NCBI RefSeq assembly: GCF_963675165.1
Contig: NC_087377.1
Location: 16,968,518-17,032,517 of the forward strand
Length of the DNA stretch: 64,000 nucleotides
From: Halichondria panicea
Lineage: Eukaryota; Porifera; Demospongiae; Suberitida; Halichondriidae
Direction of reading: 5' to 3'
Shown here piece after piece: positions 26,301-39,331 of this stretch. Each line of letters starts with the position of its first letter. Position 1 is the first letter of the stretch. Below the pieces are notes generated by a model. That model was not told the origin of the DNA, did no database searches, and saw nothing but the letters and a program-made list of their open reading frames with translations. Position numbers and translations under genes: made by a program.

Positions 26301-27743
26301 TAGTCCAAATACACCATCCATGGATATAATTTGAGTTCCATTGCTCTGCACGTAAAAGGTAAGTATAGGCTGCCAGAGTCTAATTGCTATAACAAAACCA
26401 CAAACCTGAGGACAGGCAGGGCAGATAGCTGTAGTGTTCAAGTCAGGAGACAAAAATAGAAGACAGTCGAGTTGATATCTGTTGAACCTGAATGTTAATG
26501 TGAATATGTCGTATTATGTTCTTTCACAATTAATATACCCTACCTATATTCTTCAAACGCATCAATCATGACAGGATAGATCTTCCGGAGCTATAGAAGA
26601 ATAAACAGATTAAAACAACTGACAATTAAAAGTGTGTACCTCAAGCGATTGCTGACGCATGCAACATGTACACCTCATCAGTGCGCAACAATTAATGTAT
26701 AAGTATAACCGACATCAAATTCACATACTTGTTTGCTGATATCTCTTCCAATTTTGTATTCAAGAGAACGACAAAAAGCATCGACACCAATACACCCTTC
26801 CAGCAAAAGTGACTCCATCCATAGTAGCAGATCCTGATGAAATGCTAGGGTGGGAGTTGCTGGTGTCGCTGGCCACATGTTATGCCGCACAAGAGTAACA
26901 GCCTCAGGCTCACACTTGCAGAAGGTTACGCACACACAATGCTGGAAACCTGTAAGTCATTGGATTCTTAGACACAGGCTATATCAGTGTAGTTAAACAA
27001 ATACCTTTAGGGTCAAGACAAACAACTTCTTTTATGTAAGTTGTACAGCAACAGTGAAGTGCTGGAAAGGTTCTCGACTGCTTGAAATAGTATGGGTGAA
27101 GCATTCCATTCTGTAAAATCAGATTGCATGCATTTAATAATCACAAAAATGTACAGCAGTATGTTTGATTAGTGCATACTTTCCAGAGAAAAGGTCGATG
27201 AAAAATATTTGTCAGAGAGTGTACTGAGTCCACATGGTTGGCACAGTAGTATGCCTGTGGTCCACAATCCCGGCAAATTGCAACAGCGGGTTCTTCACAC
27301 TCGGCACACACAGAACAAGGGGAAGGAATTCCGGTTTCTACACTGGCACGTAGCAACTGGACACGCACTTCAGCCCAGTTGTCAGCAGCCTTCTGCTGTC
27401 GCTTCTCATAAGCACTTGAGCTCACTGTGTCTGGAAAAGTGGTGTCATCCTGCCCCGAGCTCTCTGGATCATGATCATGCCACTCACTACTGATTAATAC
27501 ATCTGGAGAGTCGCCACTGATAACATCAGTAGGCCTGCTCGCTCCATGTACATCTACTTCTTCAGCTTCATTTTTATCACTGGAGAGGAGCCTAGTACTG
27601 CTGGAAGAATTAACAGAAGAGGATTCTGGCACAGCAGACAAAGAGAGAGATTTTTTATGCACAGCACGACGTTTTGAAGGAGATACTTCAAAGTAGGAGA
27701 TAGATTGAGACTTAGGCTTCACACTTATCCTTCTCTTGCTCAT
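23366..27743 (-). CDS. KDZ-family transposase, 11 exons, intact
   Basis: Minus-strand exons: 27743-27180, 27110-27005, 26949-26729, 26590-26544, 26487-26406, 26345-26175, 25395-25271, 25185-25080, 25014-24931, 24871-24709, 23916-23366. They sum to 2220 bases (739 aa plus stop) with every phase matching. A nuclear-type Ser/Lys-rich N-terminus is followed by a CxC cysteine cluster (about residues 140-185: CSVCAECEEPAVAICRDCG, YYCANH). Then come CPACPQ, SMDGVFGLCRKKSAG, CRHEFPQRFLNMKHGER, LLYDIACLLETHLK, FHVYGHCAFCQ and GCGLTDGEAMERLW. These are the Kyakuja-Dileera-Zisupton core motifs, with candidate acidic residues in MDG, YDIAC and the GEAMERLW helix. It catalyses DNA transposition of the surrounding element. 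Intact frame plus 10 introns fits a recently active element or domestication. Confidence 0.85.
25889..25990. repeat. Imperfect inverted repeat inside a transposase intron
   Basis: CTATGGAGTTTTGAGACCCT at the left pairs with AGGTCTCAAAACCCCATAG at the right. The centre holds GGCCCTTAGTAGC. It is a small hairpin MITE; a related but weaker one lies at 24,105-24,170. Confidence 0.6.
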
Positions 27744-28251
27744 GGCCGGCCAGCTAGCTATAGAATATAGATCTAGATCTACCTGATTCTGCAGAGCTAG
27801 CTCAGTGCACCCATAGATAAAAGAGCTCGCTACTTTAGATTAAACTCGGTATAGACTATAGTCAATAGTCACTGCAGCTTACATGCTGACCTTAAGACTA
27901 CTCTAACCATGCGAACCCCCTGAGCTTGCGCATGTACACATGTAGCCTCGATTCGAGGCCGGCCTGAAATCGAGGCTACACGTGTACGTACATTGCATTG
28001 TAATTGTAGTGCTAGTAAAATCTTAGCCTCGATCCCAGGCCGAGTTTAGTAAAATCTGTGCATCAGTTCATATCATGTTGTGAAAATACTGTGGCCTCTG
28101 GATTATTATCAGTGAGTGCAGACAGCTGACAATGAGCTGTTTAACTGTACATGATTTATAGATGTGCCTTGATACAAATTGCACTGCACCGGCCAGAGAG
28201 ATTGCACACATCTATTAAAGAATTTCATTGCTTCCAAACTCTACAGAGAAG

Positions 28252-28651
28252 ATGTCTGACTATCTCACAATAGAAGATCTAGGTGATCTATACATAGCTA
28301 CGTTTGATGCTCGAATCAAGTGGCGAAATTTCTTGCTGGTTCTTAAAATATCCTTGGATACTATCGACAGCATTGGTACGAAATGGAGAGACGATCCTGA
28401 TGACTGCTACTGTGAGGGTTTGAAAGAATGGCTGAAAGGTGGTGAGAGACGCTGGGAAGATGTTGTCAAAGCTTTGTCAAGTCCTATTGTGGGCCACGTT
28501 CACATAGCCAAGACCATCGAGAAAGATCATCTACAGTCTACTGATGCAAGCAATCCTACTGATGTGAAGTCAGAGGGTAAGCACTAGTTCAGCACAGGAA
28601 TGCATATCTCATACATGATGTTAGCTACTATATATTCACCCCCCCCCCCCC

Positions 28652-28694
<43 letters not shown>

Positions 28695-31078
28695 ACACAC
28701 ACAATGTTTTACAGTTGACCAAAATCACCAGAAGATCAATGATGATTTGACTGTTTTCCTAGACGAGCGTCTCGGTAAAGGTGCATTTGGAGCAGTCTTC
28801 AAAGGCAGCTACAAGGGCGAGATATGTGCAGTCAAAGTGCTGCTTCACGATGCTATGGAGATGCAGGCAAGTATTCCTGTCGGCAAAAACGAAGAAGCTA
28901 GCAATGCAATTGATCGTGAGAGTGATTTTCTCAAGTCGTTCCAGCACCCAAACGTTGTTCAGTTTTTGTCGACTGCCAAGCACCCAAAATCAGGGAGTAC
29001 AATCCTCGTTGTTGAGCTAATGGATTACAATCTGAGATCCTATTTCTCTGGCCTTGATGAAGAGTCCCTCACTAGCGAATGTGAAATTAGCCTCATCAAA
29101 GACATGGCTTGTGGTCTGGCCTACATTCACAGCAAGCAGATTATCCACCGTGACCTCTGTGGCGATAACGTCTTGCTGAAGCTAACACGATCAGTGCCTG
29201 TTGCAAAGATTTCTGACTTTGGCATGTCACGGCTATATGATTCCTCCAAGCTTAGCCACACCCTCACAGCCATTGGTCACCGTATGGGGTATCTACCTCT
29301 CGAGGCTATTCGATTCGAAGAGGAGAAATACGATAGCAGCTTGGATGTGTTTTCCTATGGGGCGATTGTGACGCAGATTGTTTGCAGGCTGGGGACGATC
29401 AAATCAGCCAAGGATCGATCATTCCATGTTGCCCAGATCCCTCTCACACACAGGTTGAGGAAGCTTATCGACAATTGCTTACAAGAAGACATGAGGAGGA
29501 GACCATCTGCCAGGGACATCTGTGAGTCAATTATAATTATGTGTTTACGTTGTAACTATAATGATATTCGCTGTATAATGTTGGTTGTTTACTTTAGATG
29601 CTTACCTGACAAGAGGCTCGGACACAGTGGAGGCAACAAAGAGGGAGTCAAAACACACTGGACCAGTCAAGAAGGTGCGTACATGTAGTGTGATAATGAG
29701 ATTCCCACAGCAACAATAGTATTGTACCTTAACATGCATGGATGCTGTCTCATGTTTTAATCACATCCATTTGAGTGTTATGTACTTCCTTGTGAAAATT
29801 GTTGCTTGTTCTTGTTCTGTAGAATTTCCACTAATGATATTCATGTCTGTGTTTTTTAATTCCCTTGTACAGGCACACAGGGAACAAATCGAGCACAAAG
29901 ATGCTGAGCTGGTCAGGAGAGACGCCATCATTCTGAATAACAGCAGAGACAAGTGAGACAAAATACACAATTATTATTATTATTACAGAGCTATAGTAGA
30001 AGCTTTGATCTTATGATCGTACTATACATTCTATTAGACTGGTGGGCGTGTCCTCTTAAGCTAATTAGAGAAAGTGATTTAGTGTGCATGCAATTATTGC
30101 TACAAGTAACACTCGCTTGTTAGTAGACACTATCCTAAATTACACTCATTCATTATTCAGGGTCCCCCTTCCAGAGAGTTGAGACCTCCACTCACTCTGA
30201 AATGGAGGAGAGGAAAAGACATGCCAATCAAGATGAGCTTCTCGGTACAGAGTGTTGTTATCGGTGACACGGTGCATGTTGGTGGAGGTGATGCAGGCTA
30301 TGATCGTGACATGTGTACAGTGATGAAGCTCGAGCAAGATCAATGGACCGAACTACCAGAGTACACTGCCAAGTACTCCACTATGACATCACTCGCTAAT
30401 CGACTAGTGCTGGTGGGAGGACAGGATCCAAGAAACAACAAACGCACCAATCAGCTTGCAGTGTTTGAATCAGGGGAATGGACTCACCCGTACCCACCAA
30501 TGAACATTGCTCGTGATTCCTTAACAGCTGTCTCTTTCAACAACCACATCATTGTAGCTGGTGGGCGTGATGATGAAGTACGTACCTCCTCTGTGGAGGT
30601 GTTGGACGTGGCATCAAAAAGATGGTACATTGCTCAGTCACTACCTAACCCACGATCAGTACTGAAATCGACTCTCATAGGAAACACACTCTACCTAATG
30701 GGAGGGTTCGATCACATTGGGGCAACCAATACAGTGCATCACGTCGACCTCAATGAACTCATTGCAAAGGCCCTTTCCAACCTGGACACACCCACTCTCT
30801 GGCAGACCTTACAGGAAGTACCATTCAAGTGGTCAGCTCCTCTCAGTATTGGGAGGTCACTATTAGCCGTTGGTGGACAGGTCGACAGATTCCACCTAAG
30901 TTCATCGATCCTCCTCTACCAGCCTGACACCAGGAGGTGGGTGGAAGTGGGAGACCTGCCTACTGCACAACTCAGCTGCACATGCTCAGTACTTCCTAGT
31001 GGAGAGGTCATTGTAGCCGGAGGAGAGACAGGTGTATACACTCCAACTGTTGATTTCTTCTCTATAAGTGCTAATTAG
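28252..31078 (+). pseudogene. Gene C: Death-kinase-Kelch fusion with a 5-base frameshift
   Basis: Exons: 28252-28576, 28715-29521, 29598-29674, 29873-29952, 30161-31078. Death domain and kinase are complete: GKGAFGAV, AVKVL, HRDLCGDN and DFGMSR are all present. The short linker exon is 80 bases instead of 75, because TGAAT is inserted after GCCATCATTC. The frame is then lost and meets TGA just inside the Kelch exon. Skipping this phase-0 exon would restore the frame and give a Death-kinase-Kelch protein with a shorter linker. A truncated Death-kinase protein is the alternative. The Kelch exon itself is open (306 codons). The upstream promoter was separated from the USF partner by the KDZ insertion and has no CACGTG pair nearby. 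Confidence 0.83.
28639..28703. repeat. (C)n(CA)n tract beside gene C exon 2 acceptor
   Basis: Sixteen C residues are followed by about 24 CA units ending 11 bases before the acceptor AG at 28713-28714. Confidence 0.9.
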
Positions 31079-31265
31079 TTATTTTGTTAATTGTTTCTCT
31101 TTAATTGTGTGATGAGTTTATAACGATATTGATATTTTTATCATGTTGAGTAATTGCAACAGAATTTTATTGCATATAATTATAGTTATTATGATGACAT
31201 GAAGTGGTACATACATAATTACATTGCCAGAAAATAGTACAAAAACAGAATAATATTTAACGGTC

Positions 31266-34190
31266 TCATAACAAGTTCAGGTCCTTGGTTGGGGTCTTGT
31301 CCGAGGGTAGGGTGGACGCCTTCTCCCAGAATCCAAGGTCTATCTCCTCTTCCGAGTCAGACAGTGAGGGGTGGGGCTCGGGAACTGAGGGGTTAAAGAG
31401 TCACATGATCATAGTCGTAATGAGTGGAAGTTTGAGGGCTTAGGAAGTAAGGGGTGAGAAAATCACATGATAACAGTAGCTATAATTTATACTGGCTAAA
31501 TGCAAAATGGCTCAACTATGATAAAAGGGACACCACACACACACCACATGAAGTGCCTACCCACACAGTGTTATACAATAGTAAGTAGTGTACAATAGTA
31601 TGGCTAAGCAAGTAATAAAATAAAACTAGACTATAGGCTGAAACTTTTGAGAAAGGAGTTTTAGTAGAATCATAGACACGTACTTTATTGCACTACATAA
31701 TTATACTTCCAGTGAAACAGTAAAACAGTAGCTGTACTCTATAATTTATAAAACCCCTATAGAGTGACAAGATTAAGTAGGCAATTACAAGAAAACGTAT
31801 GTACAGGTGTATCGATCACTGCAACTCTACACACTAACTGACGTGACACAACTCACTAGTCGAGCCACTTTGATTTCTTGCTCTTGGACTTAAACAGAGC
31901 CGAGTCAGCACTCATCCTGTGCAACAGAGAACAGCTAGCTACTTAAGTTCTTGGGAGACAATAAAGAGAGTGATACTTTATCTGATACTTTATCTGCATT
32001 CAAGTGGTTGTATAGTGATATACAGTGTTAGCATGTACCGTAGCAGGTGAGGTGCAACATTTCACGTTTTTCGGGGCAGAGCAGCTAACGTGAACATTAA
32101 AACTGGGATAAAGCTATTGATGGGTGTGGTTTTCTAACATTGATACGTGAATATTAGACCCCATGAACATTTCTGATAGCCCAAGAGCCGCTATACAGCA
32201 AAACTAAGGATTATGATGACTGTTTTACAAAACACTACACGATGACCTTTACCTAGTATGCTCCAATATAATACTAAGATCTTACCTAACATAACACGAT
32301 ATAATAACTGTAAGTAAATAACAGGACCTTTACCTAATAGCGAGAGGTACTTCTCTTTGTACTCATTTTTCCGCTCCTTCTCAAAGTCCTTACGTAAACT
32401 TTTACCTCCAGTTTGGTGACACAAGCAGAAACGGAATTATTTTGCTCCTGTAGGGCAGAGGCTGAGGACTCGATAGTCGCCTTGTCTCTGTGGCAGGGGT
32501 GAGTGAGGGGGCGGGTGTGTGTGTGTGTGTGTGTGTGTGTGCAGAGAAATAAGGGTAACTAGTAAAATCATAAATTCAATAATAATTATGACATGAAATT
32601 ATAGAGAGAAATGGAAGGAATACAGATGACCTTAATCAAAAACTTGCAGTTAAGCATGGGCTTATAATCGAGTAAGCGCTAATAATACAGTTTCTACAGG
32701 TACAATAACCAATACTCTAGCCTTTATAGGAGTACTAAAACAGAGCACTGGTTTGGTGGCAACATTCCTGTCCTATGAATTGCATTTTATGATGTGTTCA
32801 AATAGTTATTCATGGACATAGGCACGTAAACCACAAATTAGAACTAACAATTAACAAACGCATATAAATAAGCATAATCACAATTTGCAGAACGGAGCTT
32901 TGACTCCAACATGGTCTCAGACAAGGCCCAAGGCTACGGCCCAAAGGCCCTGTCAGGCAGAAATATGACTTGTGCATAAACAAATGGCTCTGGCCAAACA
33001 CAAAAAGTGTGAAAACTCCTAATATTGATTCCAGTAGGACACTTCTAGGGGAGTTGTCCTTTTGGGTACTACAGAGCATTTATGAAGTCCACTGCTAAGC
33101 AACAATTATACAACCAACTGAAAATGCATTCTCAATATGCAATAATAATTAGATGTCCTTTTTGCCAGCTAGTTTCGTAGTTCTGGATGGGGATCAATCC
33201 CGTACATGTACAATGCTAATACTAAGATCATCATGGCAGATTGTTCATGCATGCACGAGCTCAAAGACAGATTATTATGGCCTGGGGTATGCACATTTTG
33301 ACATTCGAAATTCGGGAAAAGCTATTTCACAATTATAATATGATTGCATTTACCGGAGGTGTGGAGGAGGCAGTGACCACTGGAGAGAAGCTTGCTCTCG
33401 GAGGTTTGAACTCTTAGGCATTCAGCTTGAACTTGACGTCTTTGCATTGGGGTTCAGCTTGAACATGGCCCTGAGGAATTGCAAACTCAGTACATGTACA
33501 CGTGCATGTACTAAACTATGCGTGTTATTTAAATATTGTCCACGCTTATTTTCCACAATTTGGGCATGAATTTCATATTGATTTAAGCACACTATGCACT
33601 ATAAAGAAGCTACCGTATATAGCGGGTATATTTCGAGGGTATTAAAAAGGTAAACTGGCGCGTAGCCAACTGCTTATCAGTCACTCGTCTCAGCGGAATA
33701 TACGGATCATAATTATGACACTACCAAACATGAATATCATTATAGATAATGTGGTTAAATTTTGCTACGAGATTTAGCTACTATGGAATGTATTGAATCC
33801 CCTGAAGTGTAAGTGCGGTTACAATTACAGGGATAATATGACGTTGAGCAATCTGATAGGCTGCAATGCTCGTTGCAGCTGAGACGAGTGACTGATAGGC
33901 AGTTTGCCAGTCCCTCGCATGCGTAGGCTCCTCAACATACATATACTATTTACTAGTTTACAACAGTTTTTCCGGACCATCCAAATACAATATTTGGGTA
34001 CAGTGAACATGACAATGTTGGCAGTAGGTATATCCTATCAGGCTATTAAATAACAACACTATCACTCACTCATCATCCTGAGTTTGTCATCAGACTTGCA
34101 TCTTTACAAGCAGCTTCGTCATGTAGGATCATCTGATTGGCCAGGAACTTGCCATTCCCACCTCCTCAGCAATGGTCTCTCTCCATAGTT
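31266..34190 (-). pseudogene. PAM2-motif gene, copy 2, with stop in the motif
   Basis: Same exon series as copy 1: terminal exon 31266 to about 31,385, the SADSALFKSK exon near 31,860-31,920, coil exons near 32,335-32,490 (KDFEKERKNEYKEKYLSLL), PAM2 exon about 33,355-33,470, and a short exon near 34,080-34,165. In the PAM2 exon the codon after LNA is TAA, where copy 1 has CAA. Unless this exon is skipped, the product is truncated. A TG run lies at 32,514-32,540. Confidence 0.45.
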
Positions 34191-34297
34191 CTGGCTATGT
34201 CACTGTGGTCTACAAATTATAGGACTGGACAAAGCCTTCACCTAACACTGAGACAATAGTTAGCCACTTGCTCTATGTTCCATGGGTGCTGGGTGAC

Positions 34298-34303
34298 CAC
34301 GTG
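34298..34303. promoter_or_regulatory. CACGTG E-box upstream of gene D
   Basis: The same E-box plus inverted CCAAT arrangement as before gene B, but a 290-base MITE now lies between it and the start codon. Confidence 0.5.
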
Positions 34304-34389
34304 GTTGGCTGATTCAGCTGTTATTGCATGTGATTGGACATTGGAATAGGAAAAAGGGCGTATCTTGTACATCTTGTAGCTAGCTGGAG

Positions 34390-34679
34390 TAGTCTCGTGG
34401 ACCAGCCGATATAATTATTATCGTCTGGCAAATACAATGAGCTACTTGTGCAGCGGTCTAAGTAGCTGTTTGCATTGATAAGTGGTTAGTGGTTGGAGGA
34501 CAGATGTGTGAAACCACATAATTAAATCTACTTTTAGCTAGTAATGCAGCTGTGTGGTTTCACAACTTACTACAAACACTTATCAGCCACTTAGAGCGCC
34601 ATGATATTTGTGGCATGGTCAACACAACTTTCTACGGTGAAATTGGCCAGACCTCTTTCAGGCTGGGTCCGCGAGACTA
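34390..34679. mobile_element. MITE with 8-base target duplication just upstream of gene D
   Basis: Inverted ends TAGTCTCGTGGACCAGCC and TAGTCTCGCGGACCCAGCC (read inward from each side). Flanking AGCTGGAG occurs at 34382-34389 and 34680-34687. Gene B has no insertion at the matching place (about 10,540). It ends 42 bases before the gene D ATG, so it is in the promoter or 5' untranslated region. Confidence 0.88.
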
Positions 34680-34721
34680 AGCTGGAGTGAGTCGCTAGCT
34701 AGCTAGCTGAGTCAACTAGCA

Positions 34722-37700
34722 ATGTTTTCTTTGCGAGATGATGCTAACTTGAGGGAGTTTGTGCTGGAGAATGTGGAGCACTTTGGAGAGGAGAGAGTTC
34801 TAGGAAGTGGCTCCTATGGCTCTGTTCAAGAGGTCAGTCACTGCATGCTCTGTTTTTGTGCACTGTCTCTAGTGTATCTGCTAGCTATTCAAGTGTGACT
34901 GCCTCCATGCACAGGTGATGATCAATGGTGAAGTGTATGCAGCCAAGAAGATCCACGAGGTTCTCCTGGAGACGGACGAGCGTGGTGGAGTGGCCAACCT
35001 AGCTGGGAACTACCGCCGAGAGTGTCGACTCATGGCTCGCATCCGTCACCCCAACATCACCCAGTTTATTGGGCTGTGTTTCGTTACTGGCTCTCGACTG
35101 CCCCTTCTGGTCATGGAGAGGCTAGACTCAAGTCTGGACGATCTCCTGGAGTCCACCCCCAACATCCCCCTCTCTGTCACCCAGTACATTCTGGTCTGTG
35201 TGGCTCGAGGGCTGCTCCACCTGCATCGTGAATCCGTGGTCCATCGTGACCTCACTGCCAGGAACGTCCCACTGACAGCATCTCTGAGAGCCAAGATCAC
35301 AGACTTTGGTAACTCTCGTATCGTGAATCTGGAGCCTGGTCGACTGGCCAGGACTCTGACGAGGTTTCCTGGGACACTGGTGTACATGCCGCCCGAGGCC
35401 CTCTCTGACAGAGGCCACAGTGTGTACGGACCCAGTCTGGACGTCTTCTCTTTCGGAGTGCTGCAACTGTTTGCACTCACACAAGTATGTGTGTAGTTAA
35501 TGATATTCATAGGTTAGATTCCTGGTGACCTTTTATGCAGTGAATTACCTTATAAGTAGTGTGGTTGTATGTGTTGGGGAGATCCCCCTTTAATATTGTT
35601 GACCTTCAGCAAATGCATTTTATATGTATGATTGTGAATATACGTGCACTCCTTTTCTCCATACATACAGACATACATAAAAACAATCATGACAGTCAGT
35701 ATTCACATGTTCTTCCACTCGTGTCATTGGACTAGGTGTTTCCAGGAGATCTCCTTGCCCCCACGTACAGCGACCCCAACAACCCAGACCACCTCCTGGC
35801 TCGCTCAGAGTTTGAGCGTCGAGGTCCCTACACGGCTCTCCTTGAGAGGAGTCTGGCGGGTGGACGTGAGCACCCTCTGTTTGGTCTGGTGAGGGAGTGT
35901 CTGGCCAACACCCTAGAGAGAAGACCGACCACCGCTGAGCTCCTCTCGTCTCTGGAGGAGGTGGGGAGGGAGATGGACGGAGGACTGCTCCAGCTGGACA
36001 TTGCACGAGTGAAGACTGCCAGGACCCTCAGGGCAAAGGAGAAGAGGATAGAGGCTCTACAGGTGAGTCCAGTCTAGTGAGCTAGTGGGTGCAAGGGTCT
36101 GACACTGCATGCTGTACTCTGTTCTCAGAGAGAGGTGGTCCAGAAGGACAGGATACTGGAGAGGAAAGATGAGCAAATAGTACAGAAAGATGAACAACTT
36201 ACTGAGAAAGATGAGCAACTTACTGAGAAAGATGTACTTCTTGTGCAAAAAGACGATCAACTAGATCAAAAAGACGGACTTCTGACACAAAAAGATGAGC
36301 TACTTGTTCAAAAAGATGAGGAAGTAGCAGACAAATATACTCAGCTGGCTAGACTGCAACAGGTCAGCAGAACCAGTTTATTTCGTTTATTATAAGCTAT
36401 TTTGTTCCACGAGCTAGCATGTTAATAACCTTTTTTTATACAGATATTGAATAGTGTCCGTGCTAATGCTGCCACCAAAGATGGTGTGATTGCTGACAAG
36501 GACAGACAACTCAATGAACAAGAGTCAAGGATCACTGATTTCATTTCCCAGAGAGAGGCTGCTCTAGTTGAGAGGGCCGCTCTCTTACAGGTATTATAGT
36601 AGTCACCAAATGCACACACTCTTATACGCTAGTATTATACTACAATAATGATATTTGTTTGCGTACATGTAGCTAAGTGTGTCGATGAGATTCCAACAAT
36701 AGTAGTATACCTCAACAATTGATGCTATTGTATAAATCATGTTAAGCTGCTAAATACACATCCGTTTGAGTGTGCCTATAATTATGTACTTCCTTTAGCG
36801 GAAATTGTTGTTCTCGTTCTGTTGTAGAATTTCCACAATGTTATTCACGTCTGTGTTTTAATTCAAAGATTTCCACCAACGTTCCCCTGTACAGGCACAC
36901 AGGGAACAGACTGAGCACAAAGATGCTGAGCTGGTCAGGAGAGACGCCATCATTCAACAGCAGAGACTGGTGACACAAAATGCACCATTATATTATTGCA
37001 GAGCTATAGTAGAAGCTTTGATCTCTTATAATCGTACTGTACATTCTATTAGACTGATGGGCGTGGCCTCTTAAGCTAATTAGAGAAAGTGATTTAGTGT
37101 GCATGCAATTATTGCTACAAGTAACACTCGCTTGTTAGTAGACACTATCCTAATTACACTCATTCATTATTCAGGGTCCCCCTCCCAGAGAGTTGAGACC
37201 TCCACTCACTCTGAAATGGAGAAGAAGAAAATACATGCCAATCAAGATGGGTACCTCGGTACAGAGTGTTGTTATCGGTGACACGGTGTATGTTGGTGGA
37301 GGTAGTGCAGACAATGATCGTGACAGGTGTACAGTGATAAAGCTCGAGCAAGATCAATGGACCAAACTACCAGGGTACACCACCAAGTGGTTTGCTATGA
37401 CATCACTCGCTAATCGACTAGTGCTGGTGGGAGGACATGATCCAAGAAACAACAAACGCACCAATCAGCTTGCAGTGTTTGAATCAGGGAAATGGACTCA
37501 CCCGTACCTACCAATGAACATTGCTCGTTCTTCCTCAACAGTTGTCTCCTTCAACAACCACATCATTGTAGCTGGTGGGCGTAATGAAGAACCTACCTCC
37601 TCTGTGGAGGTGTTGGACGTGGCATCGAGAAGATGGTACATTGCTCAGTCACTACCTAACCCACGATCAGGACTTAAATCGACTCTCATAGGAAACACCC

Positions 37701-38101
37701 TCTACCTAATGGGAGGGTGGGATCACACTGGGTGTGCAACCAAGACAGTGCACCACGTCGACCTCAATGAACTGATTGCAAAGGCCCATTCGAACCTGGA
37801 CACACCCACTCTCTGGCAGACCTTACAGGAAGTACCACTCATGTGGTCAGCTCCTCTCAGTATTGGGAGGTCACTATTAGCCGTTGGTGGACGAGACGAC
37901 AGACGCAACCCAAGATCATCGATCCACCTCTACCAGCCTGACACCAGGAGGTGGGTGAAAGTGGGAGACCTGCCTACTGCACGATACTGCTGCACATGCT
38001 CAGTAGTTCCTAGTGGAGAGGTCATTGTAGCCGGAGGACAGACAAAACTGTTTACTGCATATACTCCAACTGTTGATTTCTTCTCTATAAGTGCTAATTA
38101 G
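34722..38101 (+). CDS. Gene D: kinase-coiled-coil-Kelch protein, intact
   Basis: Exons: 34722-34832, 34915-35484, 35736-36062, 36129-36362, 36444-36590, 36895-36969, 37175-38101. All are phase 0, with the same lengths as gene B (2391 bases, 796 aa). Kinase motifs GSGSYGSV, AAKK, HRDLTARN and DFGNSR are conserved. One change in the catalytic segment (NVLL to NVPL) could weaken activity. The KD-heptad coiled coil and six-blade Kelch follow. Kinase and coil are almost identical to B, while the Kelch differs at the loop positions described in the findings. It is the only other uninterrupted member of the array. Confidence 0.9.
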
Positions 38102-38348
38102 TTAATTTGTTAAAAATTGCTTCTCTTTGATATTGTGCGTTAACGATAATTATGAATTTTTTTATTATGTTCTAAAGTTGCAACAGAATTTCATCGTACA
38201 TAGTTAATACGATGGCATGAAGTGGTACGTACAAGAACAAACAAAGTAATATTTAACAGTTGGTTTCTCTTTGCAATCTTGATATTATTATCTTGCATGT
38301 CGGAAAAAAAACTTTTTTATTAAGTCCAACAAAAATATGACATAAGAC

Positions 38349-38999
38349 ATTCCAAGAAACAACAAACGCACCAATCAGCTTGCAGTGTTTGAATCAGGGA
38401 AATGGACTCACCCGTACCTACCAATGAACATTGCTCGTTCTTCCTCAACAGTTGTCTCCTTCAACAACCACATCATTGTAGCTGGTGGGCGTAATGAAGA
38501 ACCTACCTCCTCTGTGGAGGTGTTGGACGTGGCATCAAGAAGATGGTACATTGCTCAGTCACTACCTAACCCACGATCAGTACTGAAATCGACTCTCATT
38601 GGAAACATCCTCTACCTAATGGGAGGGTACGATCACACTGGGTGGGCAACCAAGACAGTGCACCACGTCAACCTCAATGAACTCATTGCAAAGGTCCTTT
38701 CCAACCTGGACACACCCACTCTCTGGCAGACCTTACAGGAAGTACCACTCGTGTGGTCAGCTCCTCTCAGTATTGGGAGGTCACTATTAGCCATTGGTGG
38801 GCGGGAAGACAGAGCCAACCCAAGTTCATCGATCCACCTCTACCAGCCTGACACCAGGAGGTGGGTGAAAGTGGGAGACCTGCCTACTACACGATATTGC
38901 TGCACATGCTCAGTACTTCCTAGTGGAGAGGTCATTGTAGCCGGAGGACGGACAGATTCATTTGAAACTGTTGATTTTTTCTCTATAAGTGCTAATTAG
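38349..38999 (+). pseudogene. 5'-truncated Kelch exon, tandem duplicate behind gene D
   Basis: From CCAAGAAACAACAAACGC onward it copies the gene D Kelch exon starting in blade 2. It has no first blade, linker, kinase or acceptor, and runs open to the usual stop. The first half is almost identical to gene D, while the later blades differ at the variable positions, suggesting duplication followed by conversion. It is preceded by a second copy of the Kelch-gene 3' flank (38,102-38,260). Confidence 0.85.
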
Positions 39000-39107
39000 T
39001 TATTTTATTATTGTTTCTCTTTAATTGTGCGATGAGTTTATAACGATATTGATATTCATTTATAATAATGTTGAAGTTGCAACAGAATTTTATCGCATAT
39101 AATTATA

Positions 39108-39331
39108 CCGTATAGCGCGAAATTTTCGAGGGGCTTAATTTTCGCGGATTTCGTGGGTTAGAATCCTACACGAAAATTAAGTCCACGAAAATTGAATTAC
39201 CTACTATAGCATGCATAGATTTAAAGGCGTGGCTTCCGGTAAGCAGTCATTCCGCGAACATTGTGCAACGAAATAGCTTTTAGAGGCTAATCCACGAAAT
39301 ATAAGTGCCTCGAAAATTTCGCGCTATACGG
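39108..39331. mobile_element. Complete MITE at a TA site, with empty sites in three paralogues
   Basis: Inverted ends CCGTATAGCGCGAAATTTTC with TA on both sides (39106-39107, 39332-39333). The matching sequence AATTATAGTTATTATGATG is uninterrupted near 6,665, 31,180 and 45,640. TA duplication indicates a Tc1/mariner-type mobiliser. Confidence 0.92.

Noticed and set aside
28600..29688. A 362-codon frame reading straight through the CA repeat into the gene C kinase
   Set aside because: Its first 38 codons are intron (Pro/His/Thr from C and CA runs); the exon starts at 28,715.
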